This document shows positions 22,443 to 34,052 of a DNA stretch of 64,000 nucleotides, piece after piece. A program made the translations under genes and the position numbers. The first letter of the stretch is position 1. Each line of letters opens with the position of its first letter. This stretch comes from Artocarpus heterophyllus (lineage: Eukaryota > Streptophyta > Magnoliopsida > Rosales > Moraceae), in NCBI GenBank assembly GCA_025403435.1, contig CM046349.1, positions 22,404,004 through 22,468,003 on the forward strand, written 5' to 3'. The notes below the pieces were generated by a model. That model saw only the letters and a list, made by a program, of their open reading frames with translations, did not search any database and had not been told where the DNA came from.

Positions 22443-24059
22443 CAATTAGACTCCTACATCTTTTGCAAAATGTCTAAGAAGAGTTCTCACAAATCTAGGT
22501 CGCACAACGCTACCCAATCTTGTCCATTTCCAACAAGGTTAGCGAGGAACCAAAACAAGAACAAATAAGACCATAAATATGCATTATATATAAATGAATC
22601 TCTTATGTGCCTTTTATGTTTTAAAATGATCATGAGCATGAATTGGTTTTTTAAAACTTTAATACACAAAAATAGAGGTATTAGGAGTGTTTAAACATGA
22701 CAAAACACAGAGGAACAAAATCAGGACAAAACCCAGTTTTTCCTCCCTTAAGCAGATTTGTAAAATTTTATGTTTTTGGCTCAAACTACTTCTAAATAGC
22801 CTAAAACCGCTCCAAAATGTGTACTAAACATTCTATAATCTTAGTAAATATATTTACGTGAATTTTTATACCAAAATCATCATCAAAATCATATTTCAAG
22901 CATTTTTTTGAAACAAAAATGAAAACATGCTCAAATTTGCTCTTCAAGCTCAAAACCTTTAGATATCAATGATAAGCTATGGAAGCTAGTTTCAAACATT
23001 CCTCACATGATTCTAACATTGATGTTTAACCAAAATGAAAGTTTATTTTGGGTTTTAGCTCAACGCTCAAGTTTTTGTTCATCAACATTTAAATGTACAC
23101 ATTAACATAAACCAAAAATTTATGTGAACTTAGAAGACGAAAATCATGCATTATACTTAAAGAAAATACAAACTAAAAACCAAGTTTAGATGAGAGAAAA
23201 CATACCTCAACATTCCTTTGAAAAACACCAAATTTTTGGATTAAAAATCAAGCTTGGACTCTTGAAGTTGTCTGGCCATAGAGGTGATGTTTTTGCTGGT
23301 TTTCTATTGAGAAATTGAGTTGTGCTTCTTGGTGATTTTGGCTGGATTTGAGCTATGTTTTTGGCAACATTTTTTGTGGTTTTTGGGCAAGAATAAAGGC
23401 TGTTTTTCTTGGTTTTTTGGGTGCTTTTGTGGTCGTTTTCATGCTTTTGGTTAGCTATACTATTGGTTGTTCTTGGTTGGAATTTTTTCTTCAAGTGTGT
23501 TTTGTTTGTTGAGTTCTTTTGGCTACTTGGTGTGTGTCTTTGGTTTGGTTTCCTATAGCAAAATGAGATAAAGAAGGAGAGGTAAGCGTGGGAGAGAGGG
23601 GAGAAGAGTGAGGAGGAGTGTGTGGGTGGTGTGCTCAAAGTGGGATGGGGTCTCAAGGTGGGGTTGTCTCCAATGCATGGGGGCTTAAAAAAAAATTGGT
23701 CAGTGGGCTTTGGGAGAAGGGCTGCATGGGTAGGAGTGGAGAGAAGGGTTGGCGTGTTTTTGTAATAAAAGAAAAATGTGGGAGTAAATTTGAAATAAAG
23801 GTTAAATGTGGGGTATGAGTTTAAATAATGAAAATAGTATAAATTCAAAAATTAAAATTGAGATAACATGCATTTAGTGTAAATAATAAAAATAATGGAT
23901 ATAATTTGAAAAATTAAAATTGAGATAAAAATGCATTCTAAATATGTAAAAGGATATTATTTGTGAAAAAATAATTTTTTACATCTCAAAATTAATTAGG
24001 CACACTAATTGTTTGAATTTACACATAATAAATTGTAAATTAAATTTTTGGATGTTACA
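22443..24059 (-). mobile_element. 5' LTR of the old gypsy element, outer part
   Basis: Matches about 10905-12550 of the other LTR and ends GATGTTACA at 24059, which on the minus strand is the intact start TGTAACATCC. A 213-residue proline/serine-rich open frame on the minus strand (23848-23207) lies entirely inside the LTR; its counterpart in the other LTR is broken, so it is not treated as a gene. Confidence 0.8.
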
Positions 24060-24612
24060 AGAATTTTAAGCAAAATTATAAATTAGAAATAGTTGTCTCC
24101 TAAACAACATATTGACTAATTCATGGAGATATAATTTGAAACATATGTTAAGCCTGCAAAATAATCAAATTGGTTAACTTAAAAGTGTCGATAGATAAAT
24201 GACAAGGAATACTTAAATGCATTATAGTTTCTTTGTGGCCATTAAAAAAAAAATATCAAAAGTTATCGACAAATTCTATAAAGAGACTAAAAAATAAGTT
24301 AAGATTCTCCAACTGACTAAGTGAAAAAAGACTCACCTCTAAGGAACCACTTGAAAGGGCAAAATCTCAAGTAGTCATCATCTTGTTTCACTCAAGACCA
24401 CCACTTCCTACATCTCCACATGGTAGCATTAACTTTTCAGTGGTGTTTGCTACACTGTGATTGAGAAAACATAAAAGTATATAGCAAAACTAGAGATCAG
24501 GGTTGATACAAAAATATTTCCTTTGACTATGAAATAGGCAAAGAAAACAAAAATAGAAATAAATAGATTTTCAACACAAGAAAAATGTTAGTGATGCGTC
24601 CTACGCCAATTA
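24060..24612. other. Spacer without recognisable features
   Basis: AT-rich sequence between the old gypsy LTR and the possible LTR that starts at 24613. No repeat partner and no coding motif was seen. Confidence 0.5.
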
Positions 24613-25606
24613 TGTAATGACCACATTTTGGCTTCGTTTTATTTGCATTTTATTGATAAAGAGGCATTTTCATTATTGTTTTTTATTCTAATTCCATGAA
24701 TAGTTGATTCTGCCTAAGGTCATCAAGTATGTGACTTGATAGTAAAACTCTTAGGTGAAAATTAAATTCTATTCTGAATTATCCTTAGTCGGTCATTATT
24801 ATTGGGATAATAATGAATAAAAACTAGGATGGAGTTTAACTGATGATTATGCTTTACTAATCATGTGTATGAGATACTAAGTCAACTCATAGGTACATAT
24901 TTGAGAAATGATGTATTGGATCGACCCGCTATGAGAATACTACATGGATAATTGTCATAAGTGATTCTCATCACAATAGTATTATCCTAGTCCTATGACT
25001 TGAACTCACCATTGTTTCATACATGATAAGTTCTATATTTTGACACATTCTAATTTATCTTTAACAGGATGATGAAATGGATTGTTGTTGGATATAGAGT
25101 GGATCATGTGAGGAATGTCAGTGATTAAGAAGGAATTTGTCCCTCATTTATTATTAGAAAGATATCTATAGGCCCCTCGATAAGTTAGACTAAAGAAAAA
25201 TATATGGCCATACTGGAATGAATTGATAAGGGTTATCAGTATTAGTCTACTAAAGATCGAGAAATAATAACATTGAATAGTATAAGGATGACACATGCCA
25301 TGCCTTATGTTCAATCAAGGTATCTAGTGACAAAAAGACTTTAATACTAATTGTGGATTAGGTTATGTTGGATTATTGACATTCGCATAACTTGGGTAAT
25401 CATAATGTCTTGCTAGAGGACGCTTATGATTTGTAGGCCAAAAACAGAATTTCAAGCCCACTACCAACGTTATGTAAACCTATAAGGTCACACACTTAGA
25501 ATAGACCAAAAACGAATTTTGGGTTTACTGTGTCTAAATTTAATATACTTGATAATGTCTAGATTTTATGTACTAGATATGTCTAGGTTCATAAAATTTG
25601 ACATTA

Positions 25607-25714
25607 TCTAGATTCTCTGAATCATATTCAAATTACAGATATGGTTTAGATTCTATAATTCATATTTGAATTACAGACATTGTCTAAATTCTCTGAATCA
25701 TATTCGAATTACAG
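25607..25714 (+). repeat. Three 38-base tandem repeats upstream of a TATA tract
   Basis: Units start at 25607, 25645 and 25683, each of the form T(C/T)TA(G/A)ATTCT, then AATTCA or GAATCA, and ending GAATTACAG or AAATTACAG. Spacing is exactly 38 bases both times. Confidence 0.8.
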
Positions 25715-25753
25715 TTTCCTTAGTTAAAATATGACTCTATCTCGAAGTCAAAA

Positions 25754-25767
25754 GATATATATATATA
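25754..25767 (+). promoter_or_regulatory. TATA-like tract of the possible LTR
   Basis: AGATATATATATATAT lies downstream of the 38-base repeats and upstream of leader-like sequence. It could be a core promoter or simply an AT tract. Confidence 0.35.
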
Positions 25768-25928
25768 TCTGTTTTAGGGCTTCTGGCTAAATTAGATGAG
25801 AAAAGGCATTCTCTTATTCTAAAGGTAGAAAATATTAAAACCCTAAAATTAGACAGAGTCATTCAACGCAAGGAGAGGGTGCTAACTCACCAATTCGGTT
25901 TTTGAGAGAGTCTGTTCATATGGATACC

Positions 25929-28002
25929 TGTAACGCCCCCTTACGGACGTCACAATAATTGTTACTTTTATCCTTGTTATCATTATTTTTAAAATAAACC
26001 ATTTAAATTTAAACATAATTTGATAAACATATCCCAGGATCCATGCATACGAATTTTTTTTTTTAAACAACTTACCGGATTTACTTCTCTTGCCTCGATT
26101 AGCCTAACGAAACACTACCTATAGTGTTCAGCTATTCGATCACCTATAGAAATGGTTAGTTTATAATTCAATCATTTACTAAATTATAGACACACAAACC
26201 CTCAAATAATGTTCAAGTCTCTAGAGAAAAATACTTGTATATCCAAATATTTTAAACAGATCAAAATAAAGAAACATGGCGCAGTCCTCAAGACACCACA
26301 ATTAAAGAAATATTAAACAATCTCAAAAGTCTATAAGAAAATAAATCAAGTCTTGAATCAACATCAGTGCGGAAAATAAAATAAAATCAATAACAAAATC
26401 ATTGGTCAAGTAATTAATTTTTTTTTTGGCGTGATTCCGTTTCCAATCCAACACTCCTAGCGCACACGCCCACCTCCGTCCTCCACCTATTCCATATGCT
26501 TTTTACCTTTGCCTGCAACATGATACAAAAACTAAGTAAGCATAAGCTTAGTAAGTATACTTTTCTATCTCACAACATAAAACATTTTATGAACATCTTT
26601 ATGAAACATCATATTCATCATCATCATTAACATAAGAGTGCATTTGGCACAGTTTTATATATAACATATCTTTCATTATCATTATCCATATTAAAAACTT
26701 AATTCATTTTATCTTTGGGGCCCAAGTGTTGTACCATAAACATCATCATCGTAGGCACGCCATCATGAGAGGAAAGAGGTAGCTAATCCCAAACCAAACA
26801 TGACAATTCCAACCTTTGGGACATCACAAACATAAACATAAACATAGGGTGTGCAACACTTAATTAAGTGATATATAATATATATATTTTTAACATACCT
26901 CATCATTGAAACATTCGTTAAACATTCTTGTTGCAATAAGAGTTTTCATGAGAAAACAACATGTAAAAACAAACTTAAAAATTATCATAAAACATGTTCT
27001 CAAAACTTTTTCATAAACTTTTATTATGTTGTAGGTGGGAATGTACTTACTTGACTTGCTTACTTAAACCTCATCTTAGATGACATCGTTGCGATCTTGA
27101 TGTGCTCACTTCTTGGTGTGTTCATGTCATACATCCATATACAAATAAAAATAAATTTCATTCCTATGAAATCATCCAAAACCATATGACATTATTCATA
27201 CTCCCGTCTTAAGAATTACAAAAACACACATATACTTTACTAACTTATAAATACTCATGCAAAAACTGCAATAATAATACCTGCCTAACCCTTATGTATT
27301 CATAATTTAATAACGCATAATTCACACACAATTAAAGCATGAGACTCTAGAGGGATAAAGCTAACATATATACATAATATCATGATTTCTCGTTGGTCAT
27401 AAAAATTCCATTTGATAACCAAAACAAGTCACATACTTCATAGCATAAAATTTGCCAATAATAGTTAGGTAGTGAATAATCATATCTAACATTCATATAA
27501 TAAAATATCTACTTCACAAAATAATTCCACAAAAATCTTGCATCTAATGGACACCTAAAACTATAACATATCCTAGAATTAGCTTCAAATAAATTTTCAA
27601 CAATTCAAAACATTTATTAGAATTCAAAGACAAAATAAACCTTAAACACATAGGGCAGTGAGCAACACAAGTTCATCATACTCAAATAATTAAAATAAAA
27701 TTTATTTAACCCTAAAATTTTATGACAACCTATAAACATCCCATACTATCATTGAACATCACCTTATCATGTAATAACATCAAGTAGCACAAAATCACAA
27801 TTTATGAATTTAGAGCATGTTTCCCAATAGTAGGCAAAATGACCTTTATTCACTTAAAAATTTATAATAATTTCATCTTAACTCCAAATCAGCTAGACTC
27901 AAAAACAATAACTTTTATTCACCTAAAAATTTACAATAATTACAAACTAGACTCAAAAACAAAGAATTTGATATATTACAAGCATATTTTCACAATAATT
28001 TA
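25929..28002 (-). mobile_element. Tekay-like gypsy LTR (copy A), outer part
   Basis: Starts TGTAACGCCCCC at 25929 (minus-strand LTR end GGGGGCGTTACA) and matches 57639 to about 59680 with few indels. At 28002 it is broken by the copia element that starts TGTTGG at 28003; the last five bases, ATTTA (27998-28002), are repeated at 57107-57111 where copy A resumes. Confidence 0.85.
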
Positions 28003-28561
28003 TGTTGGAAACAAAGTGCGCAGCTAAATTTTAAAAATTTTTCATCAGAGTAATTTTCAAAACACAAGTTTGACATGTTATATGTATAAATTAGATAAAT
28101 CTTACTAACCACAGTGTGCCGAAGAACCTCCGCAGCCTGTGAAGAGAAGTAATGTTCCAGAAGAGCCTCAACCAACTGGTCTTTTTTGCTATTCTCTATC
28201 CACAACCGGAGTGAGTGTGGGCTCACACGTACAACTCTTCCACCGGTGACTCTCCTTCAAACCAACAGAGAGAACCCAAAGCTAGTGCTTGTGATTTGTG
28301 AACAAAAGCTCTCAGGGAGTTTTCAGATGCTCACTAGAAGAGTATCACTCTTAATCTCTCAAATTGATCTCTATTGATTTGAGTAAATCATGAGACTCAC
28401 TCCCTTTTTTATACCTATTGGTCCTGGGGTCAGTCCATATCAGATTAGGTCTCAAAAACTCGAAACAGAATCAAGTTCGGATCAATATCTGATAAGATCC
28501 ACGTCAAAACACGTAATCTTATCTCTCGCTGATCGGCAGGACAAACATTCTGATCGACAAG
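28003..28561 (-). mobile_element. 3' LTR of the minus-strand copia, outer (U5-side) part
   Basis: Starts TGTTGGAAACAAAG and matches 55063-55620. It carries the promoter TATA (28405-28413, minus strand) and the first two units of the palindrome array at 28534 and 28555. The Athila-type element starts at 28562 inside the second unit. Confidence 0.88.
28405..28413 (-). promoter_or_regulatory. TATA box of the copia 3' LTR
   Basis: Minus-strand TATAAAAAA, in the same place as TATAAAAA in all other copies of this LTR. The insertion of the Athila-type element now separates it from most of its U3 region. Confidence 0.65.
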
Positions 28562-29153
28562 TGATGAGATTGTAAAGTGTATATTTTCTAAGGCTTAAAT
28601 TATTTGTTTACACTTTTATTTCTCATTAAATCCTCTAATTAATAGCATTTTGTGTTAATAAGTATTTTTGTGTCATGGTGTGAAAATATGTTTAAAAATA
28701 CGTTTTTAGTGTGGTTTTAAGTTTTTAGTAATTATTGGAGTCATTTTAGTGCGTTAAATAAGTGTCTAGTCTATAAATAGTCAAAACCGTAAAAGTAATG
28801 CAGTTATTTTATTTTAAGTTTTAGTGTGTTTGGGAGTGTGTTTTAAGTTTATAAATATGTCTTATTATATTTTTAGTAATTTTTAAAAATAGTTCCAAGT
28901 CATAAAAATTATATCTGGGCTCAACCGCTAGAGACTGAAAATTTTAGGAGTTTTTATCTATTTTTGTGTGTTTTATTTTAAAATAAATATTTTTAATAAA
29001 TATTATGTTTGTAAAATAATTAATATTAGTGTGTTTGTGATTTTAGATTTGAAATCTGGAGGAAAAATGGAGCAAAACGACACCAAAACGGATAAAATCG
29101 GACATCAAATGCATCAAAAAGATAAAATAAAATTCAAATTTAAATTAAATGGG

Positions 29154-29275
29154 ACACGTGGCATCATGAGAGCCGTTAGATCACCTGCCAAATCAATCTC
29201 AGCCATCCGAGGAAGAGACGTGTGTCAACACGTCATTCGGTGCGTCAGCGGAACCTCAAAGTGCGACCACGTGTC
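29154..29275 (+). promoter_or_regulatory. Two ACGTG (G-box/ABRE-like) elements in the Athila LTR U3
   Basis: ACACGTGGC at 29154-29162 and CCACGTGTC at 29267-29275. Both are also in the 3' LTR (ACACGTGGC near 36850, CCACGTGTC near 36964). In plants such boxes bind bZIP/bHLH factors and give abscisic-acid or stress response; the role here is inferred. Confidence 0.5.
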
Positions 29276-29668
29276 GGGATATGATTGGCGCATGCTTTAC
29301 ACACGCCGACAAAGCTGAGCGTGTCCTAGAGGGTGCAGCAGGCTTGTCTGATCGAGTGCGGTCATGTTCACATGCATTCGTTCTCTAAACCGTCAGATCT
29401 GAATTCTTTGACTCATCCATCAGCCTTAAATCTTCGTTCCACCTGGCCCAATTTGCGAGCGTCTGACAGCCATTGGATCGAGTGATTAACGGCCACGATC
29501 ATCCCGTTTAAGTGTTGCAGTGTACCGCGAGGCAGAGAATCTCAAAGACAGATTTGCACTCTCATGAACGCAGATCAACGTGAAAGAAGAAGGAAAATAA
29601 TTCAAAATCGTCAACTTTCAACAGGAAATGACATTAATTATAAGTGGACGTTTGCAAAGCTGATTCAC

Positions 29669-29675
29669 TATAAAT
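29669..29675 (+). promoter_or_regulatory. TATA box, Athila 5' LTR
   Basis: TATAAAT in a GC-richer context, conserved in the 3' LTR at 37366-37372. It is the likely start point of the element's RNA, about 30 bases downstream. Confidence 0.65.
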
Positions 29676-30686
29676 GCCAAGGCTTTTGCCTCAGTTGAGG
29701 GGGCCTCCTCGCAGCATAAAAATGCTGTTGTAATAATTATAGTCTAGTTTTTATTTTAGTTTTTAGTCTAGTTTCTTGTAAAATATTTTCTAGTTTATGT
29801 TGTAAAAATTATGTTTAATAATATCAATAGTACTTTATTAATTATGTCTTTCTAAATTTCTTTTTAGCTAAAGGGAGAGGGGGAAATTCTGGCAAAATTA
29901 TCTTAAATATTTTTGGTTTTTCTTAGTTTTCTAAGCTGTTGTAATGCCAAAATATTATCTTAGAAAACCTAGAATTTCAATATTTCTTAGCTAGAACTCT
30001 GCCAAAATCACGGTTCTGATTTATCGATAACATAGACTGGCACGGATAATGCTTGGGAGGACCTTGATTACTCATAGACAGAGAATAGCTTGGTAAATGC
30101 TTAACTTACTATCTTGGTTGTTATTTTAGTTAGGTTATGTTGAAATGCTGCTTATTTATTAAGTTGAGTTTTTGCTGCATTATAGACATGGAATGGCACA
30201 TTAAATGCTTTGTAAATCTTGATTTATCGTCGACATAGGATGGTATAGTGTATACTTAAACCAACTAATAAATAAAAAGATAAACTAAAATACATTGAAA
30301 ATAATTGTCAGAACAGAACCTTTGAACCTCAGCCCTATTATTATTGTTGTCTTACTTCCTTAAATTGTCGTTATTATTGTTGTTACTCTGCTTAAATTAT
30401 TATTTGTATTTCTTATTATTAAAGTTCCAAATTATCAAAACTTAAAGATGAAAAATGTTGTAAAAAAAATGTGTAAATATTGTAAATACATTCTGTGAAT
30501 AATAAATATTAATCCTCAAATTTTTTAGTTTAAATAAAAAGAAAAAGTTAATATAATACATGTACTAGAACTAAATAAATCCTTCCTTGTGGGTTCGACC
30601 TTGGATTCATCGAGAAAATATTACTTGAGACAACCTTATACTTGAGGTTAGTTTAAAATGCGTAAATAGACGCGAGACCAAGATTT

Positions 30687-30704
30687 TGGCGCCGTTGCTG
30701 GGGA
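30687..30704 (+). other. Primer-binding site, Athila type
   Basis: TGGCGCCGTTGCTGGGGA lies six bases inside the 5' LTR end. Athila-group elements use this sequence with one difference (GCC for GCT); it is complementary to an aspartate-tRNA 3' end. Confidence 0.85.
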
Positions 30705-31545
30705 AGGTATTGTTTTTAGTATAGTATAATATTGTGTAATATATTTTCTCTTTCTTTTTATTTTTCTTTTATATATTACTAACTTTTCTTTTCTTTTGTT
30801 TTATTTCTTTTCTTTTGTTAATATCTTCTGTTTTGCAAGTATTAAGTACTGTTCACTTAGAAATCTGCATGCATTTTCTATAAGTTACTATTTGTGGTAG
30901 ATACTATTCATGTCACTATTTTAATATTCAAAAAATAAAAAAAAAATAAAAATATATATAAAAAAATATTAAAATCAAAAAAATCAAAAATCATAAAAAA
31001 TCATAAAAATTTTATTTTCTCTCATTTCTTTTGTAAAATATTTATTTTGCTAGTTTTAGGTTTTTGCCTTAGAAATAAAACTTCATAAAATTTTAGATTA
31101 GGTTTTCCATAATACTTAATAAACAAATTGTGTTTTTGTGAAAAATATTTTTTTTGAGAAAGTTTTGTTTGGGGACTGGTACTGGTTCAAAATTTTTTTC
31201 CCATAACCGGTTCACTTTTGGAGATTCTCCCAACACCAGTCATTCCTGAAACGTTGTTCTATCAAAGAGATTGGTTCTTAAGGAGCCTTGGCACCACCAA
31301 TCTTTCTTGGGGGCATTCTTGAAAAAGTATAATTCGTAACTTCACAAAATCAATAAGGCAGATACTTTTCATTTACTACTCTACTCTCCCTGAGTGGAGA
31401 AAAGCTTAGTATTTGTCTATAAAATTTTGTAAATATTTAAATAATTTGTATACAAGTTTGGTATCATGAGTCTAATAGTCGTAGGTTAGTTAGGAAAAGT
31501 TTAGAATCACATTTCGTCTCTGTTTTGTCTTCAAATTCACCAAAA
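30705..31545 (+). other. Leader of the Athila-type element
   Basis: Untranslated T-rich then A-rich sequence between the primer-binding site and Gag. The tract at 30930-31020 is nearly pure A/T. No coding motif was found. Confidence 0.6.
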
Positions 31546-33249
31546 ATGGTTGATGATGAAATTGTTCATAATGAAAATATTGATAATCAACAAATCATCA
31601 ATCCTGTTGTTCGCTCAATGAGAGATTATTTGCAACCACTCCGTGAATCCACTCCATCATGTTTGGTTTTTCCTCTCAATGCTCATCACTTTAGGTTTAA
31701 ACCTGGAATGATCAACTTGCTTCCCAATTTTCATGGCTTAGAATCTGAAAATCCATATCTGCACCTTAGAGAGTTTGAAGATGTTTGTGCTACCTTCACT
31801 GACCAGGAAGTTTCAAATGAAATTGTTAAGCTTAAGCTTTTTCCTTTTTCTTTAAAAGACAAAGCTAAAACTTGGCTTACTTCTTTAAAACCTAGGTCAA
31901 TAGGTACATGGAAAGAAATGCAAACTGAGTTTCTGAAAAAATTCTTTCCAACACATAAGACCAATGCTTTGAGAAAACAAATTCAAAATTTTTCCCAAAA
32001 TGCAAAAGAAGTTTATTTCCAAAGTTGGGAACGATTTAAAGATTTGTTGAATTCTTGCCCACATCATGGTTTTAAAGAATGGCGTTACATTAGTTTTTTT
32101 TATGAAGGCTTAACTCCTGAAACCCGTCAATTTGTTGAAACAATGTGTAATGGAGAATTCCTTGATAAAGAACCTGATGAAGCATTAGATTTCCTTGATA
32201 ATTTGGCTGATAACTCTCAATACTGGCAACATAGTAATTCTGAAGGCTCAATTAGATCTAATCTTGCTAATGCTCAAAGAGTTGTCCATCAACTTAGTCA
32301 AGAAAATGATCTAAGTGTTAGAATTGCATGTTTGACTAAAAAGATTGAAGCCATGGAACGAAGAAATGTCCAAGAACCAAAAATTGAAATTTTGTGTAGT
32401 GTTTGCCAAACTCTAGGACACTCAACCTATGAATGCTCAATTTTTAAGGAAGAGTCCCATGAACAGGTGAATTACACAAATCAATTGGACCCACCTAGAA
32501 AGCCATTTCCATCCCCACATTCTGACACATACAATTCACAATGGAAAAACCATCCCAATTTCAGTTGGAGAAATGATCAACCACAACAGCAATATCAACC
32601 ACCACCACCATTTCCACCACAAAACTCTCAAGGCCGACCACCATTTCCATCAAATTCTCAAAATTTTCAAAGGCCTCCACAAAATTTTTCTGAAAATCTC
32701 CATTCTCGAGTCAAAACTCTTGAAGACACTTTGCAAACTTTTATTCAAGCTCAAAAATCATTCATTCAAAAACAGGAAGTTCATAACACTCGCACTTCTC
32801 AAGCCATTCATGAAATTAAAGAATCCATTTCTAAACTCACTTCTTCTCTTCACATTCAAGAAAAAGGCAAATTTCTTGCTCAACCTATACATTATCCATC
32901 TGCAAATGAAATTGCCTCTTCTAGTTCACAGGCACAACAAGAAACTGTTAATTTTGTTACAACTCTTCGAAGTGGAAAAACTGTTGATAAAACAAATCTT
33001 TTAAAAGATCAGAACGTTAATTCAACTTTGAAAAGTGGTGATAAAATTAATAGTGATGAGGAAAATTCTAAAAAAGAAAAGAGTGTTTCAAAAGAGAAAT
33101 TTGTTCCAAAGATTCCATTCCCTCAAGCTTTGCTTTCAAAAGAGAAGTTTGACAAAAATGCTAAAATTTTTGAACTGTTTAAACAAGTCAAAATTAACAC
33201 TCCACTTTTAGATGCAATCAAACAACTCCCATTTTATGCAAATTTTTGA
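31546..33249 (+). CDS. gag: Gag polyprotein, Athila type (capsid plus CCHC knuckle)
   Basis: The first ATG of the frame is at 31546 (the open frame extends to 31525 only through a TTG codon). About 567 residues remain open. The segment LLPNFHGLESENPYLHLREFEDVC is the hallmark of Athila-type Gag, followed by the LFPFSLKDKAKTWLTSL and FLKKFFP capsid helices, then a knuckle CSVCQTLGHSTYEC near residue 283 (C-x2-C-x4-H-x4-C), a long Gln/Pro-rich linker, a coiled-coil-like helix (VKTLEDTLQTFIQAQKSF) and a basic tail. Gag would build the particle. The frame ends at TGA after FYANF, where a T-run appears one base short; protease follows in the next frame. It is the only long intact retroelement frame in this element. 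Confidence 0.88.
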   Translation: MVDDEIVHNENIDNQQIINPVVRSMRDYLQPLRESTPSCLVFPLNAHHFRFKPGMINLLPNFHGLESENPYLHLREFEDVCATFTDQEVSNEIVKLKLFPFSLKDKAKTWLTSLKPRSIGTWKEMQTEFLKKFFPTHKTNALRKQIQNFSQNAKEVYFQSWERFKDLLNSCPHHGFKEWRYISFFYEGLTPETRQFVETMCNGEFLDKEPDEALDFLDNLADNSQYWQHSNSEGSIRSNLANAQRVVHQLSQENDLSVRIACLTKKIEAMERRNVQEPKIEILCSVCQTLGHSTYECSIFKEESHEQVNYTNQLDPPRKPFPSPHSDTYNSQWKNHPNFSWRNDQPQQQYQPPPPFPPQNSQGRPPFPSNSQNFQRPPQNFSENLHSRVKTLEDTLQTFIQAQKSFIQKQEVHNTRTSQAIHEIKESISKLTSSLHIQEKGKFLAQPIHYPSANEIASSSSQAQQETVNFVTTLRSGKTVDKTNLLKDQNVNSTLKSGDKINSDEENSKKEKSVSKEKFVPKIPFPQALLSKEKFDKNAKIFELFKQVKINTPLLDAIKQLPFYANF

Positions 33250-34052
33250 AAGATTGTTGTACAATTAAAAGAAAGCATAATGTGACTAAAATTGCATTTT
33301 TAGCTGAGAATGTTAGCTCCATCATTCAACATGATTCATCATTGAAATACAAAGATCCTGGTTGTCCCACAATTTCTTGCATCATCGGAAATACTCAAAT
33401 TCAACATGCTTTGTTAGACCTTGGTGCTAGTGTCAACCTCTTACCTTATTCTGTTTATTAGCAATTAGGTCTAGGTGAACTAAAGCCAACTTCTGTCACA
33501 CTTCAACTAGTTGATCGATCTATAAAAATTCCAAGAGGTGTTGTCAAGGATGTGTTAGTCCAAATTGATAAATTTTACTACCCAGTGGATTTCATTGTTT
33601 TGGATACACAACCTATCACAAATTCAAATGTTTAAATTCCTGTCATTTTGGGTCGTCCATTTCTTGCAACTTCTAATGCTTTGATTAATTGTAGAAATGG
33701 AATACTAAAATTGTCTTTCGGGAATATGACTTCAGAATTCAACGTTTTTAACATGGCACAATCACCCTCTGGAAAGTGTGAAGTGAATTTTGTTGAGAGC
33801 AATACTTCAGGAATGTTTGTTGATCCCTTGGCTGATTTGGCTAATTCTTTTGATTTGAATGTTCCACCCAAGGTTGATAACCATCCTGTGAATGTTTCTG
33901 ACCAATCTCTTAAAGTAAACATTTCAAATTTTGAGACTGAATGTGAAAATGAAGTTTTTGAAGAAGAACCTGAGGATGTGGTGATGGGTGACACTATAGG
34001 TGACACTATGGATGACCTCATGTATGATCTCATGGATGAAGAAGAATTTTAG
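33246..34052 (+). pseudogene. pol: Aspartic protease region, Athila type, with frameshift and stops
   Basis: Continues Gag in another frame: LKDCCTIKRKHNVTK matches the Athila linker, and LLDLGASVNLLPYSVY is the active site, where Athila elements usually have DLGAS, as here. A TAG at 33459-33461 follows directly, and a TAA near 33632 lies before IPVILGRPFLATSNALI, the second protease block. The frame then runs into an acidic tail and stops at 34050-34052. RT should come next but does not: no RT, RNase H or integrase motif is found before the 3' LTR. Frameshift and stops are single-base changes, so the loss of RT is separate and larger. Confidence 0.82.

Larger units (their letters stand above)
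9665..24059 (-). mobile_element. Old Ty3/gypsy retrotransposon with ~2.8-kb LTRs, interrupted by a copia element
   Basis: Two long homologous segments flank an interior: 9665-12550, and 16691-17744 plus 22443-24059. On the minus strand the order is 5' LTR (24059 to 16691, split by an insertion), primer-binding site (16686-16675), about 4.1 kb of interior, polypurine tract (12567-12553) and 3' LTR (12550-9665). Integrase and chromodomain remnants precede the polypurine tract. Gag, protease and RT cannot be recognised. The LTR copies differ by many substitutions and indels, so the element is old. The 5 bases on each side (TTCCA and AGAAT) do not match, so no target duplication is visible. Confidence 0.82.
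24613..25928 (+). mobile_element. Possible truncated LTR, plus orientation
   Basis: It begins TGTAATGACCACATTTTGGC, a TG start like many plant gypsy LTRs. Three 38-base tandem copies (25607-25714) lie about 40-150 bases upstream of a TATA tract (25754-25767), followed by leader-like sequence up to 25928, where the Tekay-like LTR starts. This looks like an LTR promoter cut by that insertion. No partner copy lies in the window, so the type is inferred from layout only. Confidence 0.4.
28562..30680 (+). mobile_element. 5' LTR of the Athila-type element
   Basis: TGATGAGATT...GAGACCA. It carries two ACGTG boxes, ACACGTGGC (29154-29162) and CCACGTGTC (29267-29275), and a TATA box (TATAAAT, 29669-29675) followed by a GAGG-rich fold-back and CAGCAT-AAAA-ATGCTG (about 29714-29730). 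The 116-residue open frame at 28968-29318 lies in U3 and is unlikely to be a gene. Confidence 0.9.

Noticed and set aside
23207..23848. 213-residue open frame, minus strand
   Set aside because: Lies wholly in the old gypsy LTR, is proline/serine-rich without a known motif, and the matching frame in the other LTR is broken.
9660..24064. Target duplication of the old gypsy element
   Set aside because: TTCCA and AGAAT do not match; none can be claimed.
28968..29318. 116-residue open frame in the Athila LTR, repeated at 36664-36981
   Set aside because: Located in U3 upstream of the TATA box; the two copies end differently. No domain visible.
32573..33004. 143-residue plus-strand frame inside the Athila Gag
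   Set aside because: Frame-shifted shadow of the His/Pro/Gln-rich Gag linker, which lies in the real Gag frame.
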